In this document: one piece after another, positions 17,797 through 26,824 of the stretch
How positions within the stretch are numbered: position 1 is the first letter of the stretch
Layout of the letters: each line of letters opens with the position of its first letter
Assembly: GCA_963770295.1 (NCBI GenBank)
Contig: CAVYPA010000012.1
Coordinates: 76,200 to 140,199 of the forward strand
Origin: AWTP1-13 sp963770295
GTDB lineage: Bacteria > Pseudomonadota > Alphaproteobacteria > Rhizobiales > Hyphomicrobiaceae
Direction of reading: 5' to 3'
Length of the DNA: 64,000 nt
Position numbers and translations under genes: made by a program
Notes under the pieces: model-generated
What the model was told of the DNA's origin: nothing
The model's input: only the letters and a program-made list of their open reading frames with translations
Databases searched by the model: none

Positions 17797-18675
17797 GTGC
17801 AGTCAGTTCTCTTCCTGCAGCATGTGCTGAACGGCCTGCTGGCCGGCACGTACTATCTGCTGATTGCGCTCGGATTATCCCTCATTTTTTCCCTCGGTGG
17901 CATCGTCAATCTCGCCCATGGTGCCTTCTATGCGATCGGCGCTTACCTGACGGTAGTCCTGTCGCCGACGATCGGCTTTGGCGGCTCGATCGTGGTCTCA
18001 CCGGCGCTGGTTGGCCTGTTGGGTATCAGCGTCGAACGCACGCTATTTCGCCGCTTCTACAAGGCCGATCCAAGTCTGTCCTTGATCCTCACCTTTGGCC
18101 TGGCCATGGTTGCCGAGCAGCTGTTGCGCATGATCTTCGGTGCGCCGCCCCTATCCTTTTCCATTCCCGCCGAGCTGCGCGGCCAACTGTTCGTGGGGGG
18201 GTTCATTTATCCCTACTATCGCGTGCTTGTGCTGCTGGTTGCGGCGGCCTGCGTCGCGGGTCTTTGGTTTCTGCTGCAGCGCACGGCCTTCGGACGCGTG
18301 GTGCGCGCAGGCGTGCAGAGCCCGGACATGGTCGGTGCCCTGGGCATCTCGCTCGAACCTTACATGATGGCGGTCGCCTTCCTCGGTGTTGGGCTCGCCG
18401 GCCTAGCCGGCGTCATGCTGGCGCCGATCTTCTCCATCCATCCAGCGATGGGAAATGAAATCATAACGGCAGCCTTCGTCGTGGTGGTGATCGGCGGCCT
18501 TGGCTCCTTCTGGGGTGTCGTCGTTGCCGCCATGATCGTCGGTTTGGTGAAGGGACTGGTGGTGGCCTTCGGCTATCCGCAGTTCTCCGAGGCGGCCATG
18601 TATCTGCTCATGCTGTTGGTCCTGCTGGTGCGCCCGCGCGGCCTGTTCGGCGAGCGCATCCAGCGGTTCGAATGA
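17797..18675 (+). CDS. livH: LIV-type ABC importer permease LivH (cluster 1)
   Basis: A 292-residue membrane protein with eight or so hydrophobic helices. The LivH-specific opening GLLAGTYYLLIALGLSLIF and GIVNLAHGAFYAIGAY are present, as are VVVVIGGLGSFWGVVVAA near the C-terminus. It starts with GTG (17797), supported by GGAGGAG nine bases upstream. It pairs with the LivM domain of the next gene to form the translocation pore. The next gene starts ten bases after its stop. Confidence 0.92.
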   Translation: MQSVLFLQHVLNGLLAGTYYLLIALGLSLIFSLGGIVNLAHGAFYAIGAYLTVVLSPTIGFGGSIVVSPALVGLLGISVERTLFRRFYKADPSLSLILTFGLAMVAEQLLRMIFGAPPLSFSIPAELRGQLFVGGFIYPYYRVLVLLVAAACVAGLWFLLQRTAFGRVVRAGVQSPDMVGALGISLEPYMMAVAFLGVGLAGLAGVMLAPIFSIHPAMGNEIITAAFVVVVIGGLGSFWGVVVAAMIVGLVKGLVVAFGYPQFSEAAMYLLMLLVLLVRPRGLFGERIQRFE

Positions 18676-18685
18676 GGCGCGCAAA

Positions 18686-21199
18686 ATGCCACAAGCACGC
18701 GACCTCCTGATCGCCGCCGCCGCGCTGGTGCTTTTGCCGTTCGCCCTCACCTGGCTCGGGCTCGGCATCACCTCGGCCACGGAGGTGGTGGTTTTCGCCA
18801 TTGCCTGCACGGCGCTCAACGTTTTGGTGGGCTACACCGGGCTTACGTCCTTCGGTCACGGCGCCTGGTTCGGCCTGGCCGCCTACGCGGCCGGATTGGC
18901 ACAGCTCAAACTGTTTCCGGGCTCGATTTTGCTGCCCATCTTGGTGGCGGTGGCCGTGGTGGCGGTCATCGCGCTCATCTTCGGCTATGTCATTCTCCGC
19001 CGGCGCGGCGTGTATTTTTCGCTGCTGACGCTCGCCCTGGCGGCAATGCTCTATACGATTGCCTTCCGATGGACCGACGTAACCGGCGGCGAAAACGGTC
19101 TGGGCGGTATCACGCGACCGACGTTTGCCGGGTTTTCCCTCGATAGCTCGCTGGCCTTCTATGTGCTGGTCGCCACGGTGGGTTTTGCCGTCGCCTACCT
19201 GCTGTGGCGCTTTCATCGCTCGCCGGTGGGACACGTCTTGGTGGCGATCCGCGAGAACGAGACGCGCGCCCGCTTCATTGGCTATCAGGCCAATCAGTAC
19301 AAGCTCTTGGCTTTTGTGGTTTCGGCGACGGGGACAGGACTGGCCGGCACGCTGCTGCTGTTCAACAACCGCATGACCTCGGCCGATCCGATCTCGGTGG
19401 CCTTCTCCGGTGAACTGCTGGCCATGGTGATCATTGGCGGCATGCGCTCCTTCCTTGGACCTGCCCTCGGAGCCCTCTTTTTTGTAATCTTTCGCGACTA
19501 TCTCTCCAGCATCACCGAAAATTGGTTGCTCTACTTCGGCTTGTTGTTTGTCGCCTTCATCGTGTTTTCGCCGACGGGTCTCATCGGTTTGGGCGAACGG
19601 CTTTGGGCGCCGTTTGCGGCAAAGACGGTAGAAGAGGCAGCCATGGCAGGTCGGCAGGCCGGCAGCGTCGAGCTCCCCGCCTTCCTGCGGCCGCAAGCTC
19701 ACCGGCAGGGCACAATTTTGGCGGTCGAGGGAATTTCCAAGAGCTTTGGGGGGATCAAGGCCGTCCAGGACGCCAGCTTCTGCGTCAAGGACCGCAGCCT
19801 ACACGCCCTGATTGGGCCTAATGGGGCCGGCAAGACCACAGCCTTCAATGTGATCTCGGGCATGTACACCCCGGATGCGGGCAAAGTCGTGCTCGAGGAG
19901 CGCTCGGTTGGCGGCTTGTCGCCCGGCGCCATTACCCAGGCCGGCATCGGTCGATCCTTTCAGATTACCAATCTTTTTCCGGCTTTGACGGTGCTCGAGA
20001 ACGTGCGACTCGCCGTGCAATCGCGTGATCCCAAGCGCTTCAATTTTTGGACGGCGGCCGAGAGCCTCAGTCAGGTCAACAGCGAAACGACCGCCATGAT
20101 CGGCACCATGGGTCTTGCCGGCATCGAGCGGGTCGAGGCCGGATCGCTGTCCTATGGCGGCCAACGGCTGCTCGATATGGCACTCGCGCTTGCAACCAAG
20201 CCGCGTGTTCTGCTGCTCGATGAGCCGCTCGCGGGGCTGGCCGCCGCCGAACGCGAGCGCATCGGCCGTCTGATCAAGCAGATCTCGACGGACATTCCGG
20301 TCCTGCTGGTTGAGCACGATATCGACCGCGTGTTCCAGCTTGCCGATGCGGTCACCGTGATGAACGACGGCCAGGTCTTGGTCGATGGCACCGTCGAACA
20401 GGCCCGTTCCTCGGCCAAGGTGCAGGAGGTCTATATCGGCTCGGGTAGCCACGCGCTTGCCGGCAAGGCCCGACCATCCGCAGCCCAGCCCCAGCCGTTG
20501 CTCGTTCTCGACGGGGTCAACACCTTCTACGGCAAGAGCCATATCCTGCACGACGTTGGCTTCGCCGTGCGCGAAAAGGAGATCGTGGCCTTGCTCGGTC
20601 GCAATGGCGCGGGAAAGTCGACGCTGCTCAAGACGATCGTCGGTACCGCGCCTCCGGCCACGGGCAGCATCCGGCTGCGAGGCGAAGAGCTCGCGCGTCG
20701 CGCCGCGGCCGAAATCACCCGCCGCGGCGTTTCCTACGTGCCTCAGGGGCGTGGACTGTTTGCGGGGATGAGCGTGGCCGAGAACATGGAACTCGGTCGC
20801 CTGCGGCGACGCAATCAGGCCGGCACCTACTGGGAGGAAGACAAGATCTTTGCCTTTTTCCCGCGCATTAAGGAGCGGTGGCGCTCGCCGGCCGACTACC
20901 TCTCCGGCGGCGAGCAGCAAATGGTGGCCGTCGCGCGCGCGCTTTCGGGGGATACGCGCGTGCTGCTGCTCGACGAGCCGTTCGAGGGTTTGGCCCCCGC
21001 CGTCATCGAGGAGTTGTTCGAGGCGTTCGACAAACTCCGCCAGGAGATCGCAATATTGATCGTCGATCATCATCTCGACCTTGCTCTAGCGCTGTCCGAC
21101 CGCACCGTGGCGCTCGAACGCGGCCAGATTATTCACGTCGGGCCCTCCAAAGCCCTATCGGAGGACCTCGACCTGCGCCGCAAGGTCTTGTGGCTCTGA
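18686..21199 (+). CDS. LivM-LivG-LivF triple fusion: ABC importer permease with two ATPase domains
   Basis: An 837-residue polypeptide holding three parts that are normally separate proteins. Residues about 1-320 are a LivM permease (VGYTGLTSFGHGAWFGLAAY, GVYFSLLTLALAAMLY, GGMRSFLGPALGALFFV). Residues about 345-590 are a LivG ATPase with Walker A GPNGAGKTT near 377, signature LSYGGQR and Walker B VLLLDEPLAGL. Residues about 605-837 are a LivF ATPase with Walker A GRNGAGKST near 638, signature LSGGEQQ and VLLLDEPFEGL. All nucleotide-binding motifs are intact, and the frame is continuous through both linkers. With LivH and the binding protein upstream it completes one importer with forced 1:1:1 stoichiometry of M, G and F. 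Permease-ATPase fusions of this family are known; how common the triple form is I cannot say. Confidence 0.93.
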   Translation: MPQARDLLIAAAALVLLPFALTWLGLGITSATEVVVFAIACTALNVLVGYTGLTSFGHGAWFGLAAYAAGLAQLKLFPGSILLPILVAVAVVAVIALIFGYVILRRRGVYFSLLTLALAAMLYTIAFRWTDVTGGENGLGGITRPTFAGFSLDSSLAFYVLVATVGFAVAYLLWRFHRSPVGHVLVAIRENETRARFIGYQANQYKLLAFVVSATGTGLAGTLLLFNNRMTSADPISVAFSGELLAMVIIGGMRSFLGPALGALFFVIFRDYLSSITENWLLYFGLLFVAFIVFSPTGLIGLGERLWAPFAAKTVEEAAMAGRQAGSVELPAFLRPQAHRQGTILAVEGISKSFGGIKAVQDASFCVKDRSLHALIGPNGAGKTTAFNVISGMYTPDAGKVVLEERSVGGLSPGAITQAGIGRSFQITNLFPALTVLENVRLAVQSRDPKRFNFWTAAESLSQVNSETTAMIGTMGLAGIERVEAGSLSYGGQRLLDMALALATKPRVLLLDEPLAGLAAAERERIGRLIKQISTDIPVLLVEHDIDRVFQLADAVTVMNDGQVLVDGTVEQARSSAKVQEVYIGSGSHALAGKARPSAAQPQPLLVLDGVNTFYGKSHILHDVGFAVREKEIVALLGRNGAGKSTLLKTIVGTAPPATGSIRLRGEELARRAAAEITRRGVSYVPQGRGLFAGMSVAENMELGRLRRRNQAGTYWEEDKIFAFFPRIKERWRSPADYLSGGEQQMVAVARALSGDTRVLLLDEPFEGLAPAVIEELFEAFDKLRQEIAILIVDHHLDLALALSDRTVALERGQIIHVGPSKALSEDLDLRRKVLWL

Positions 21200-21307
21200 G
21201 GGCTGGCGACCGCGCCGATGCAAAGGCGGAACGGCTGTGCCATGCTGGCCCGGGCGAAATTCGCTGGGCAGCAGGCCTCGCCACCAGGCACCATGAGGAT
21301 AAAAGAC

Positions 21308-22180
21308 ATGCGCGACCCCCGGGCCCTCACAAGCACCGAACAGCTCGCCGCCAGTCTCGGCCAGCCCAAGCTCAGGATCTATGATTGCACGACCTATCTC
21401 GAGCCGGCGCCCGCCGAGAGTGACCAACCTTATCGTGTGGTCGCCGGTCGCCGCAGCTTTGAGGAGGGGCACATCCCCGGCGCGGACTTTCTCGATTTGC
21501 AAGGCGAGTTTTCCGATCCCACGACGCGGCTGCGTTTTATGATGCCGACAACGGCAGCGCTCGAGGCCGCTTTCGGCCGGCATGGCATCGGGGCTGGGGT
21601 GCACGTCGTGCTCTACAGCATTGGCACGAGCATGTGGGCAACGCGCTTTTGGTGGATGTTGAAATCGCTGGGATTTGACGAGGCCTCAATCCTGGACGGT
21701 GGCTTCGACACATGGAAAGCCGAGGGGCGCGCTATCGAGACGGGAGCGGCCAAAGGCTATCCGCTCGCCACTTTTGCCGCCGCGCCACGGCCGGGCTATT
21801 TCAGCGATCGCGACGCCGTCGCCGCCGCGCTCGGCAGCCCGGCGACGAGGATCGTCAACGCGCTCGGGCCGCAGTTTCACAAGGGCTTGGAGCCGAGCCG
21901 CTATGGTCGGCCGGGTCGCATCCCCGGCAGCGTCAACGTTCCGGCAGCGAGCCTCGTTGCAGCGAACAAGACCTTCGCGACACTCGCCGATGCGGCCGCC
22001 AAATTCTCCGCCCAAGGCGTGGCCAAGGACACGTCCGTCATCTGCTATTGCGGCGGGGGTATTTCGGCGACCGTTGACCTATTCCTGCTGTACCAGCTGG
22101 GCTACGACAAGCTGTCGCTCTATGACGGGTCGATGGGCGAGTGGGCGCGCGACGCCTCGCTGCCGATCGAAACCGATTGA
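21308..22180 (+). CDS. Two-domain rhodanese-type sulfurtransferase
   Basis: A 290-residue protein with two rhodanese domains. The first has VVLYSIGTSMWATRFWW, with Ser or Ile where an active Cys would be, so it is structural. The second has the active-site loop CYCGGGISA, with Cys as the persulfide carrier, and the final DGSMGEWARD that ends thiosulfate/3-mercaptopyruvate sulfurtransferases. It transfers sulfane sulfur from thiosulfate or a thiol to an acceptor. The Met at 21308 has AGGAT nine bases upstream; in-frame starts at 21293 and 21218 are less likely. It lies 108 bases after the fused transporter gene on the same strand, hinting that the imported solute might contain sulfur (inference). 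Confidence 0.88.
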   Translation: MRDPRALTSTEQLAASLGQPKLRIYDCTTYLEPAPAESDQPYRVVAGRRSFEEGHIPGADFLDLQGEFSDPTTRLRFMMPTTAALEAAFGRHGIGAGVHVVLYSIGTSMWATRFWWMLKSLGFDEASILDGGFDTWKAEGRAIETGAAKGYPLATFAAAPRPGYFSDRDAVAAALGSPATRIVNALGPQFHKGLEPSRYGRPGRIPGSVNVPAASLVAANKTFATLADAAAKFSAQGVAKDTSVICYCGGGISATVDLFLLYQLGYDKLSLYDGSMGEWARDASLPIETD

Positions 22181-22279
22181 CGCGGCCACGCCATCACCTC
22201 GGGCGCGCGGACACGCTGGGGCTCGCGCGCATGTGCACACGGGGTGCCCCAGCTTCGGAGTGTTCTGCCGAAAGGAGGG

Positions 22280-22801
22280 TTACGGCACGAGGCGTTTGCG
22301 CATGAGCAACTCGGCATCGCCGTCGCGCATCAGTCCATCGAGGGTTGCGGCAAGCGTGTAGCCCTGCGCTTGGTAGAAGCGCTGGGCGGCGACATTGAAA
22401 CCGCTGACGCATAGCCAAACATTGCGGAACAGCTTACGCGCCTCGCCTTCGTACCAGGCGAGAATTCTGGCGCCGATGCCGAGGTTTTGATGCGCCGGCA
22501 AGATTGCGAGCATTTGCAGGTAGGGCCCGGCCAACCAGGGACAAACCACGACGATGGCGCCTGCAAGCTCACCGGCGCATTCGACTTGAAACCGGTAGAT
22601 CCCCTCGGTGCTGGTCTTGAACCCGGCGGCAATTTTTCCGCCGTCGAAACCATAGTGCGCCCACGGCCCGAACGCGGCCGTCGCCGGACCAAGCACGTCT
22701 GCCGTTGCGGCGGTGAAGCGGCCCAAAGCCAAGGTGCGACCGTCCGGCAGAGGGCGCAGGAGATACCGTTCAGCGCGGAAGGGAGGGGCCGGCTCGGACA
22801 T
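22280..22801 (-). CDS. GNAT-family N-acetyltransferase
   Basis: A 173-residue acetyltransferase. Central strand LQMLAILPAHQNLGIGARILAWYE contains the acetyl-CoA pyrophosphate loop (Q-N-L-G-I-G-A), and the later NVAAQRFYQAQGYTLAATLDGLM has the usual Asn and aromatic residues of motif B. The Met at 22801 fits the family start; its first 32 bases overlap the end of the upstream polysaccharide deacetylase gene, so the two are probably translationally coupled. The substrate is unknown. Confidence 0.85.
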   Translation of the reverse strand: MSEPAPPFRAERYLLRPLPDGRTLALGRFTAATADVLGPATAAFGPWAHYGFDGGKIAAGFKTSTEGIYRFQVECAGELAGAIVVVCPWLAGPYLQMLAILPAHQNLGIGARILAWYEGEARKLFRNVWLCVSGFNVAAQRFYQAQGYTLAATLDGLMRDGDAELLMRKRLVP

Positions 22802-23816
22802 GCGTTGTGGGCTCCCAGGACGGGGAGGCGGTTGGCGTGGAAACCCTTGGAAAATCGTACCTGTCGGTGTCACCGGGATGCGCATCATAGCAAGTCTCGG
22901 CCATGACGGGCTTGCCCGCACTTAAGAGCTCGGAGACCGTGACAAAGGTGAACCCCTTTGCGCGCAGGGCCGGAATGGCCAGCGGCAAGGCTTCACCCGT
23001 GTGGTAGCCGCGTCCATTGGCATGCGAAACAACGATAGAGCCGGGCCGCGCGTTGCGGATCATCGCATCGGCAATCGCCCGTGCGGAGCGATGCGGTGAC
23101 GGGTCTCCGGTGGCAACGTCCCATTGGATGGCGATCAGGCCCGCTCCGGCGACGGCCGCAAGGCTTTCCGCGCTGCAAGCGCCGAACGGAAAGCGGAACA
23201 GGCTCGGTCGATCCGGGATGGCCGAGAATGCCGACCGCACCGGCGCCGCACACTGCGCCTGGCTCAGCTCGGTGCGAAGGCTTGCATAGACGGCTGAGGG
23301 TCCGAGGATCTCTTTTTGCAACTCCAAACCGCTCATGAGGCGGGTGTTGCGATGCGCCCAGCCGTGCGTACCAATCTCAAACAACGGATCGCTCAAGAGC
23401 TGCTGGGTGCGCGCTTTGTGCGAAGCCATCCAATGCCCGCCGGCGAAAAACGTGGCCTTGACCTGCTGCGACCTGAGATAGTCGATAATGCTGCCGTCAT
23501 AGCCGGCGGTTTCGCCCGACGTTTCGCAAAGATCAAACGTGAGGGCGATCAGCTTTTGGCCGGGCGGCAACACGACCCGGCGAACCGTACCTGCGGCGGG
23601 CAGGGGAATGGAGGGGTTGAGGCCGGCAATGTCCGGAACGCGCCATTGCCGACTGGCGCGGACGACCAACTCCTCGCCGGGTTTGCCCGCAAGCGCTGAG
23701 GCTTGCCAGCACGCCGCTTGCAGGGCCGCGCGCTCCCCCGCCAGGAGCGGTAACGGCGAAATACTTTCCAGGAGGGCCGACAGCAGGACAATCTGGGCAA
23801 GCTTGCTCAGTCTCAT
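22770..23816 (-). CDS. Exported polysaccharide deacetylase (NodB/CE4 fold)
   Basis: A 348-residue protein with a signal peptide (start MRLSKLAQIVLLSALLESI). The CE4 order is visible: motif 1 LTFDLCE in place of TFDDG, then ATFFAGGHWM, the metal-binding motif GTHGWAHRNT (H-x3-H), FRFPFGACS in motif 3, and IVVSHANGRGYHTGEAL with the last His. It probably removes acetyl groups from a cell-wall or exported polysaccharide. The second Asp of motif 1 is replaced, as in some active CE4 branches. The tail overlaps the acetyltransferase gene. Confidence 0.85.
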   Translation of the reverse strand: MRLSKLAQIVLLSALLESISPLPLLAGERAALQAACWQASALAGKPGEELVVRASRQWRVPDIAGLNPSIPLPAAGTVRRVVLPPGQKLIALTFDLCETSGETAGYDGSIIDYLRSQQVKATFFAGGHWMASHKARTQQLLSDPLFEIGTHGWAHRNTRLMSGLELQKEILGPSAVYASLRTELSQAQCAAPVRSAFSAIPDRPSLFRFPFGACSAESLAAVAGAGLIAIQWDVATGDPSPHRSARAIADAMIRNARPGSIVVSHANGRGYHTGEALPLAIPALRAKGFTFVTVSELLSAGKPVMAETCYDAHPGDTDRYDFPRVSTPTASPSWEPTTHVRAGPSLPR

Positions 23817-24857
23817 AGCCGCGCAATACCGGATCAGCCGTCCCGGGTCCAGTCTGCTGTGATCGTCGGGCCCGGCCCGAGCCGCACTTTGTCGCTTGCC
23901 TTATACGCGAGGTGGGTCCCACGGCCTTGCGTGGGGCTCTGCTTTGTGCCGTCGGTCGCCGCGCCGTCGGCGCCTGGCAGTGTTGACCCCTTGCGGCGGC
24001 GGTAGGGCTTTGCGGGGAGGGCTGCTGGGTGCCAACGGGCGGGGTTGCGCTCCGACCAGGCACACCAGGAGCGACAGACCACAATGAGCGGCCGTCGCCA
24101 TGATCAAGAACGACACCGGGGCGAAGACATCCCTGTCGCGCGGCTCCGCTGGTGCTGCACCACCATCGGGTAGGCCGTCGGGTCGGCAAGCAGGTGGCAT
24201 TGCGCCTCACCGCGCCGATCGCCGGAATGGGGGAGATCGGCGGTAGCGCGGCTCTGCACGTGACCCCGGACGGTCAGTCCAGGCGGGGAAAAGCTAAGGG
24301 GGGAGGCGCGATGCAAGGGGCGCGGGTGGCGTCGGCGTCCTTCACCTAGCGCGCGCGAGGGGGCATGGACCCCGGCAGATACTACGCGTCAAGCGGCGAC
24401 CCAACGGGCGTAGGGTTTGCAAATCTGCCGAGGCCAGCTCTGACGTGTGTCCGATACGTCAGCGCCTCGTCGACTGTGTGACCTAGGGGTTCAGCCTGTC
24501 CATCGGGAGGACCGTGTAGAAGGCGGTGTTAAGCGCCTCAACAGCGAGCGGAGACACCATGACGTTGTTGGCGCGGCCGGGCGCGGCGTGTTTGGGGGAA
24601 CCAGCAGGCGCAACCTCCTCACTAACACCTACGAAGGGGGACTCGGCCGTTGGCGCGCAGCATCGGGTGGCGCATTGTTGCTACAAGCTAGCGGCGCGCG
24701 ACGCCGTGGCGGGGTGCTGGCGCGGCGCTCAATCTTACGCGCTTTTGATTTGCCGTGAGCGTGGCGCGGTCCCACTGTTCGCCTGCGGCCCTCTTGTTTT
24801 CCTGGTCTTTTCTTGCTGAAGCGACCCGCCTCGGCGGCATCCTTTGTTGGGGCTTGT
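23817..24857. other. Gene-poor interval of about 1 kb
   Basis: No reading frame here reads like a protein: translations are short, Arg/Pro-rich and change frame quickly. No terminators, repeats or RNA structures stood out. It may hold a decayed gene, but no family could be named. Confidence 0.4.
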
Positions 24858-25442
24858 ATGTTTGATGAACTGGTCGAAGTGCTTGGCAAATTCCCGAGCG
24901 TGGTGGTGGAGCGCCGCCATGTGAGCATCGGCCGCCATATTTTCAATGCCGGCGGCCCCAAGTGCGGCGAGGGCCTAGAGCCTGTCGTTCTCGGCGATGG
25001 CGCCTTCAGTACGGACCACGCCCGCCACCTAGTGCAACAGGCGATCCACGGGGCGCCGTTTGCCATCGACGATCTCGGTCGGGTGGAGGTGCTATGCGAT
25101 CACCAGCGCAGCTACGCGCAAGCGATGCTGGCTCCTGACCGGGGCGAGGAGGGCAACGATGCTCTGCTGCTGGGCAACGGCTCGCCGCTGTGTGTGCGCC
25201 ACAGCACACGCGTGGGCGTCGTGCTCGACGGCGGCAATCGGGAGCATGGCGATCACGTGCCCGCCATTATTGGCCTTGCCCAGGATCAGCTTGATGTGGT
25301 GTTTTGCGGGCATCTGCACGAACGCCTCGAGCGCAAGGTCGTCATTGCCACCCAAAGAGCCTTGCGCCGGCGCCAGCCAGAACATCCCGCCGTGCAGCAG
25401 CTCAAGCACTGCATCGGTCGTCTCGCCCTTGCGGCTCCCTGA
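24858..25442 (+). CDS. Unknown soluble protein of about 194 residues
   Basis: A reading frame that starts MFDELVEVLGKFPSVVVERR and ends ALAAP. Codon positions behave as in a true gene: third positions are the most GC-rich and second positions the least, whereas the antisense frames do not show this. The translation is acidic, rich in Gly, Val, His and Asp, with a CGHLHERLERKVVI segment near residue 150. It has no signal peptide and no membrane helix. No family was recognised. It could still be an unusual antisense frame, but no better gene exists on the other strand. A TTG at 24813 is an alternative start. Confidence 0.45.
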   Translation: MFDELVEVLGKFPSVVVERRHVSIGRHIFNAGGPKCGEGLEPVVLGDGAFSTDHARHLVQQAIHGAPFAIDDLGRVEVLCDHQRSYAQAMLAPDRGEEGNDALLLGNGSPLCVRHSTRVGVVLDGGNREHGDHVPAIIGLAQDQLDVVFCGHLHERLERKVVIATQRALRRRQPEHPAVQQLKHCIGRLALAAP

Positions 25443-25594
25443 GGCGGCAATGACCATTGAGCCGTCGCGCACGGGTCGTGCGGGTTGGCCGCTGCCCGAT
25501 CCTCAATTCGCGTGAGCCGGGCCCGCGGCTGGGGCAGCGCCTGCGCCGCCACGGTCGACCATGCCTCCCCAAGAGCCCCGTGCCGGTCAGCGGT

Positions 25595-26335
25595 CTATTT
25601 GTCGCCCGCCTGCAGGAAATCGCGCAGCGCTGCGGTCTCTTGCGTCATGCCGAAGTCGTAGGCGCCCTTCGGCAGCCGATGCGCGATCCCCTTGTGACAA
25701 TCGATGCAGGTCTTCTGGCCGCTAAAGAGGGAACGCTGGTGTGCGCTGGCGGCGCGTTGGCTTTGCCTGGCGATGTCCATTGAGGTCGCGGCGTGGCAGT
25801 TGCGGCATTCAAGGGAATCATTGGCCAGCAACCGTTCCCACTCGTGGGACGCCAGCTCAAAGCGTTTGTCGAGGAATTTTTCGCGCGTAGTGATCGAGCC
25901 GAAGAGTTTGCCCCAAACCTCTTTCGACGCCTGGATCTTGCGCGCGATCTTGTGGGTCCAAGCATGCGGCACGTGGCAGTCGGGACAGGTGGCACGCACG
26001 CCCGAGCGGTTCGAATAGTGGATGGTAGCTTTCAGTTCCTGGAAGACATTGTCCCGCATTTCGTGGCAGCTGACACAGAAGGTCTCGGTGTTGGTCGCTT
26101 CCAGGGCGGTATTGAAAGCTCCCCAGAAGGCGATCCCGGCCAGGAAGCCGCCGATGCTGAGAAAGCCGAGGCTTAGCGTCTGGCTTGGTGAAATCAATAT
26201 CTGCCAATAGTCCAGCAAGCGCTGGCGTAGGGGGCGGCTGCGGTGCCATAGCCGGCTCGCCCAGCCGCGAACGTTGCGTGCGCCGGCCTGCAGGGAGCCG
26301 GCGAGGGTTGTGGGGTCGTTACGCTGCAGGCTCAT
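25595..26335 (-). CDS. napC: NapC/NirT-family tetraheme cytochrome c
   Basis: A 246-residue membrane-anchored quinol dehydrogenase. After a basic N-terminus comes one transmembrane helix (LSLGFLSIGGFLAGIAFWGAF), then four CXXCH sites (CVSCH, CPDCH, CRNCH, CIDCH). The conserved TFCVSCHEM and the spacing match NapC. It oxidises ubiquinol at the membrane and passes electrons to NapB/NapA. Its start overlaps the napB stop by four bases. It is the last gene of the nap operon, as in other alphaproteobacteria. Confidence 0.95.
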   Translation of the reverse strand: MSLQRNDPTTLAGSLQAGARNVRGWASRLWHRSRPLRQRLLDYWQILISPSQTLSLGFLSIGGFLAGIAFWGAFNTALEATNTETFCVSCHEMRDNVFQELKATIHYSNRSGVRATCPDCHVPHAWTHKIARKIQASKEVWGKLFGSITTREKFLDKRFELASHEWERLLANDSLECRNCHAATSMDIARQSQRAASAHQRSLFSGQKTCIDCHKGIAHRLPKGAYDFGMTQETAALRDFLQAGDK

Positions 26336-26820
26336 TTTCGGGCGGGCGCCGTAGCGCTAAGGAGCGCATCGATATCGACAAAGCGGTTGGCGATCGGTGG
26401 TTTGACCGGCGACTGCGGGACATGGCATTGCACGCAGAAGTAGCGCCGCGGCGAGACACTGGCCAGAAACTGGCCGTCGCGATCCATGAAGTGGGTAATG
26501 CTCACCATCGGCGCCTGTGACCCGCCCGTGCGCGCGCGTGCATGGCAGGACAGGCACTGGTTGACGTTGCTGTCGAGTTGATAGGCCTCAATCGAGTGCG
26601 GGATCACCGGCGGCTGCTCAGGATAGTTGCGCACCTCGCGGAGGTCGGTATTTGCCTGCGGCAGCAAGCGGGGGGCAGGTCCTTCGACCGGCAGCGGCGT
26701 GTTACCGCGCAGGTTGGAGTGCAGACCGTCGGGGCTGCTCTGGCCGCTGGCAATCGTGCCAAGGCCGAGAGCCGCAGCGCCAGCTAGGGCGCGCAACAGG
26801 TGCTTGCTAGCGATAGGCAT
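26332..26820 (-). CDS. napB: Periplasmic nitrate reductase diheme subunit NapB
   Basis: A 162-residue periplasmic cytochrome with a signal peptide (LLRALAGAAALGLGTIASG). The family motifs are PPVIPHSIEAYQLDSNVNQCLSCH and YFCVQCHVPQ, two CXXCH heme sites with the usual spacing. NapB accepts electrons from NapC and reduces NapA. The Met at 26820 was chosen because the leader begins there. It lies four bases after the napA stop. Confidence 0.95.
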   Translation of the reverse strand: MPIASKHLLRALAGAAALGLGTIASGQSSPDGLHSNLRGNTPLPVEGPAPRLLPQANTDLREVRNYPEQPPVIPHSIEAYQLDSNVNQCLSCHARARTGGSQAPMVSITHFMDRDGQFLASVSPRRYFCVQCHVPQSPVKPPIANRFVDIDALLSATAPARK

Positions 26821-26824
26821 GGGT

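Noticed and set aside
18608..19702. Minus-strand open frame of over 360 codons
   Set aside because: Antisense to the fused LivM-LivG-LivF gene, which has intact family motifs; the antisense translation is Gln/Arg/Glu-rich and featureless.
25092..25472. Minus-strand frame opposite the unknown gene at 24858-25442
   Set aside because: Its third codon positions are less GC-rich than those of the plus frame, so the plus-strand frame is the better candidate.
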